From JBEKHT01 sp049516595 (GTDB lineage Bacteria; Chloroflexota; Anaerolineae; Anaerolineales; RBG-16-64-43): a stretch of 64,000 nt of DNA. The stretch lies in contig JBEKSY010000002.1 of the NCBI GenBank assembly GCA_049516595.1, positions 98,655 through 162,654 on the forward strand, read 5' to 3'. Shown one piece after another: positions 61,159 through 64,000 of the stretch; within the stretch, counting starts at the first letter, position 1, and the number at the start of each line of letters is the position of its first letter. The notes under the pieces were generated by a model. It was not told the origin of the DNA, made no database searches, and saw only the letters and a list, made by a program, of their open reading frames with translations. The translations under genes were made by a program, and so were the position numbers.

Positions 61159-63579
61159 TTGCAAACAGAGCAAATCACTCTCCCCATCCTGGGGATGACC
61201 TGTGCCAATTGCGTCGCCACGATTGAGCGCAACGTGAAGCGTCTTCCGGGGGTCGCCTCCGCCTCGGTCAATCTGGCATCGGAGCGGGCCGTTGTGGAAT
61301 ATGACCCCGACCTGCTGGATCAGGGGGCGATCATCGCGAAGATCCGCTCGGCCGGATACGATGTCGCGACAGGTCAGGCCAATCTCTCCTTGCGTCGGAT
61401 CGGTGATGACAATGATGCGCGCCGCATCGAAAAGCGACTGCGGGCTCGCAGGGGGGTCTTGGAGGCGAAGGTCTCCTGGGCGACGGAGCAGGCAGTCGTC
61501 CGCTACTTGCCGACCGAAGTCAGCCAGGCGGACCTACGGCGAGACATCGCTTCTGCGGGCTTTGAGATCCTCGAAACGGAAGGCCCTCTAGAGGACGCGG
61601 AGGCCGCTGCCCGCCAGCGGGAGATCGCCCACCAACGATACCGCCTGGCAGTGGGGTTGATCTTTACCCTGCCTCTTCTTGCGCTTGCCATGGGAAGAGA
61701 TTCTGGCTTGATCCCTGCGGCCTGGGGCCAGGCGGCGCCTTTCAACTGGTTCCTCTTCGCCCTGGCCACGCCCGTGCAGTTCTACGTGGGCTGGCAGTAT
61801 TACGTGGGGGGCTACAAAGCGCTACGCAATGGGTCGGCCAACATGGACGTCCTCATCGCGATGGGCTCTTCCGTGGCGTACTTCTACTCCCTGCCGGTGT
61901 TGTTGGGATGGCTGCGGGGCCCGGTGTACTTTGATACCGCGGCGGTGATTGTCACCCTCATCGTGCTGGGCAAGTACCTTGAAGCGCGCGCCAAGGGACG
62001 CACCTCCGATGCCCTGCGCAAGCTGATGGGCTTGCAGACCCCTACCGCGCGCGTCCTTCGAGAAGGAAAGGAGTTGGACCTTGCCGTCGACCAAGTTCGT
62101 GTCGGGGACAAGCTCCTGGTTCGACCGGGAGAGAGGATTCCCGTGGATGGGGTGGTCGTGGAGGGACGATCCGCGGTTGACGAGTCGATGATCAGCGGGG
62201 AGCCAATGCCCGTCTCCAAAGGGCCGGGCGATCCGGTGATTGGGGCTACCCTCAACCGGCAAGGCTCCTTCATCTTTGAGGCCACCAAAATCGGAAGGGA
62301 CACGGCCCTGGCTCAGATCATCCGCCTGGTGGAGGAGGCCCAGGGCAGCAAGGCTCCGGTCCAGCGCATGGCGGACCGGATCTCGGCCGTGTTTGTCCCG
62401 GTCGTGATCGGCCTCGCGGCCATCACTTTTCTCGGCTGGTTCTTCTGGGGCCCGGCTCCCAGCGGGGATGCGACCCGCCTCACGCAGGCACTCATTCCAA
62501 CGGTCGCTGTTCTGGTGATCGCTTGTCCCTGTGCGCTCGGGCTGGCGACCCCCACCGCGGTGATGGTGGGCACGGGCAAGGGTGCCCAGATGGGGATCCT
62601 CATCCGGGACGCGGAATCCTTGGAGAATGCCGGTCGGGTCACCGTCGTGGCGCTGGACAAGACCGGTACCGTCACGCGGGGCCTGCCGACCGTCACCGAT
62701 GTCTATCTATACGCCTGGGAACAAGGTGAAGAGGAATTCTTGCGCTTGGTGGCATCGGCGGAGAAAAACTCGGAACACCCTTTGGGCGAGGCGATCGTGG
62801 CTGCCGCCGGTTCGCGAGGGGTGCCCCTGGCACAGCCCGAGGCCTTCCAGGCGGAGATGGGGAAGGGCATTCAGGCGACGGTCGAGGGGCACGACATCCG
62901 GATCGGCAGCCAGCGCTACCTGGAGGCGGAAGGTGCCAGTCCCAATGGTCTCCTGGCTGAAGTCAAACGACTCCAGGCCGAGGCCAAGACCGTGATGATG
63001 GTCTCCATTGATCGGCGCGTGGCGGGTCTGGTCGCGGTGGCCGACAGCCTTAAAGAGGGCTCGGCGCAGGCGATTGCTGAGCTGCGAAAGATGGGCCTGG
63101 GCGTGGTGCTCCTGACCGGGGACAATCGCCAATCGGCCGAGGCGATCGGACTCAAGGTGGGAGTGAACCGGGTGCTCTCTGACATCTTGCCCGCCGACAA
63201 GGCAACCGAAATCAAGCGGTTGCAGGCAGGCGGAGAACGGGTGGCCATGGTGGGCGATGGGATCAACGACGCTCCGGCCCTTGCCCAAGCGGATGTCGGC
63301 ATCGCGATCGGCACAGGGACTGATGTGGCCATGGCCGCGGCACCCTTGACCCTCATTGGGGGCGATCTGAGGGGGGTGGTGCGCGCCATTTCTCTCTCGC
63401 GCGGCACCCTGCGGACCATCCGCCAGAATCTCTTCTGGGCCTTCTTCTATAACATCCTCTTGATCCCTGCGGCCGCGGCGGGTCTTCTGAACCCGATGGT
63501 CGCGGCGGGCGCCATGGCCTTCAGCTCAGTTTTCGTTGTTACCAACAGCTTGCGCCTGCGCGGCTTTCGTCCCGGTTGA
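61159..63579 (+). CDS. copA: P1B-type copper-exporting ATPase CopA
   Basis: An 806-residue Cu(I)-pumping ATPase of the plasma membrane. The first HMA domain has 'GMTCANC' (Cys15, Cys18). A second N-terminal HMA-like domain (about 74-136) has lost its C-x2-C. After a four-helix block come the actuator 'SGEPMP' and the ion site 'ACPC' (455-458). The phosphorylation site is 'DKTGT' at Asp500, His-Pro is at 540-541, and 'GDGIND' lies at 699-704. The TTG start at 61159 follows AGGAAGG with good spacing. It is the third gene of the csoR operon and ends 40 bases before a terminator. Confidence 0.96.
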   Translation: MQTEQITLPILGMTCANCVATIERNVKRLPGVASASVNLASERAVVEYDPDLLDQGAIIAKIRSAGYDVATGQANLSLRRIGDDNDARRIEKRLRARRGVLEAKVSWATEQAVVRYLPTEVSQADLRRDIASAGFEILETEGPLEDAEAAARQREIAHQRYRLAVGLIFTLPLLALAMGRDSGLIPAAWGQAAPFNWFLFALATPVQFYVGWQYYVGGYKALRNGSANMDVLIAMGSSVAYFYSLPVLLGWLRGPVYFDTAAVIVTLIVLGKYLEARAKGRTSDALRKLMGLQTPTARVLREGKELDLAVDQVRVGDKLLVRPGERIPVDGVVVEGRSAVDESMISGEPMPVSKGPGDPVIGATLNRQGSFIFEATKIGRDTALAQIIRLVEEAQGSKAPVQRMADRISAVFVPVVIGLAAITFLGWFFWGPAPSGDATRLTQALIPTVAVLVIACPCALGLATPTAVMVGTGKGAQMGILIRDAESLENAGRVTVVALDKTGTVTRGLPTVTDVYLYAWEQGEEEFLRLVASAEKNSEHPLGEAIVAAAGSRGVPLAQPEAFQAEMGKGIQATVEGHDIRIGSQRYLEAEGASPNGLLAEVKRLQAEAKTVMMVSIDRRVAGLVAVADSLKEGSAQAIAELRKMGLGVVLLTGDNRQSAEAIGLKVGVNRVLSDILPADKATEIKRLQAGGERVAMVGDGINDAPALAQADVGIAIGTGTDVAMAAAPLTLIGGDLRGVVRAISLSRGTLRTIRQNLFWAFFYNILLIPAAAAGLLNPMVAAGAMAFSSVFVVTNSLRLRGFRPG

Positions 63580-63619
63580 AGATTCAGATCTTAACCTCCT
63601 TTTTCGAGCGTTGCGGTTG

Positions 63620-63655
63620 AAGCCGGAGCGCAGCGGATAGCAAGCTCCGGCTTTT
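63620..63655 (+). terminator. Intrinsic terminator after copA
   Basis: A perfect ten-pair stem, AAGCCGGAGC (63620-63629) with GCTCCGGCTT (63644-63653), a 14-base loop and a short T-run (TTTT at 63652-63655, sharing the stem end). It closes the copper operon. Confidence 0.8.
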
Positions 63656-64000
63656 CATGGGGGAGGGGCCGCCGAGAGGGAGCCGGATGGCACGCGGGCC
63701 GTTGGGCGGCTTGCGCCCAGGCATCAAGGTCAGGGGCCTCACGCCCTGCGTGGATCAGTCAGGCTCAAGGGGCGGCGGGCCCCTGGCCCTTCAAGGAAGG
63801 CGAGGGTGGAGGCGCCCCGGCCCTTCTATCGAGCGGAATCGAATTCGCCCCGGGCCAGGCGAGGCCTCTCGGGCTGAGCAGGTTCAGATAGATATGAGAC
63901 GGTAGGACTAGCAGAAACAGAGCATCGGGATCATCCTTGGGGTGCGCCAACACCTCGCAAAGGAAGGTCCCGATGCGCATCGTAGGATATCCCCGATCGT
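63656..64000 (+). other. Gene-poor tail of the window with inverted repeats and a possible gene start
   Basis: About 345 bases without a supported complete gene. GCATCGGGA (63922-63930) and TCCCGATGC (63968-63976) form a nine-base perfect inverted repeat, and CGATGCGCATCG (63971-63982) is a 12-base palindrome. AGGAAGG (63961-63967) sits five bases before an ATG at 63973, which may begin a plus-strand gene cut by the window end ('MRIVGYPRS' visible). Confidence 0.35.

Noticed and set aside
1..64000. tRNA, rRNA and CRISPR arrays
   Set aside because: No T-arm-like GTTCGAATC blocks with cloverleaf partners, no rRNA signatures and no regularly spaced direct repeats were seen by reading.

Overview
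This is a GC-rich bacterial window. The lineage is inferred. Three TPR lipoprotein-like or membrane-anchored genes carry Thr/Pro linkers of the (PT)n type. RNase J and RNase Z sit side by side with them, and multi-TM PMT-type glycosyltransferases are abundant. This combination is typical of Chloroflexota (Anaerolineae and relatives), but the sequence alone does not prove it. No rRNA, tRNA or CRISPR array was seen.

Positions 1-51541 hold one very large, almost entirely plus-strand surface-polysaccharide region. It starts with two PMT-type membrane proteins (3-2345) and six GT4 glycosyltransferases (2377-9629). A lipid-linked initiation block follows (9768-13761): a WecA-like phosphosugar transferase with an unusual C-terminal domain, an SDR and a WcaJ-like phosphoglycosyl transferase. 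After a clean sigma70-type promoter come a minimal Wzz-like protein and a nucleotide-sugar block (13858-19399): UDP-sugar dehydrogenase, UDP-glucuronate epimerase-like SDR, SerA-like dehydrogenase, another SDR and a CMP-sugar synthase. Export is by an ABC transporter: one Wzm permease (19731) and two Wzt ATPases (20684 and 25142). Each ATPase is followed by the same ordered pair of GT4 genes, so the Wzt-GT-GT block has been duplicated, and a truncated glycosyltransferase lies between the copies.

From 29746 to 37779 there is a Gfo/Idh/MocA oxidoreductase, a large GT-B-like protein of unclear function, three more GT4 enzymes and a LIC_10190-like membrane protein. A decayed IS630 element (38234-39264, with imperfect 30-bp terminal repeats and a multiply frameshifted transposase) separates this from a further polysaccharide block. 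That block (39353-51541) has PMT-type proteins, four GT4 enzymes, an ExoA-like GT2, an epimerase and a FlaA1/CapD-type dehydratase. No Wzx flippase or recognisable Wzy polymerase was found.

From 51605 the content becomes housekeeping: a secreted TPR protein, RNase J with a long and potentially structured leader, a tandem pair of minus-strand TPR proteins and a divergent TPR protein whose -10 box implies a leaderless transcript. RNase Z and an FmdB-type zinc ribbon follow. The window closes with a copper-resistance operon: csoR, copZ-like and copA, bounded by two intrinsic terminators, with a promoter and a G/C-tract palindrome in front of csoR.
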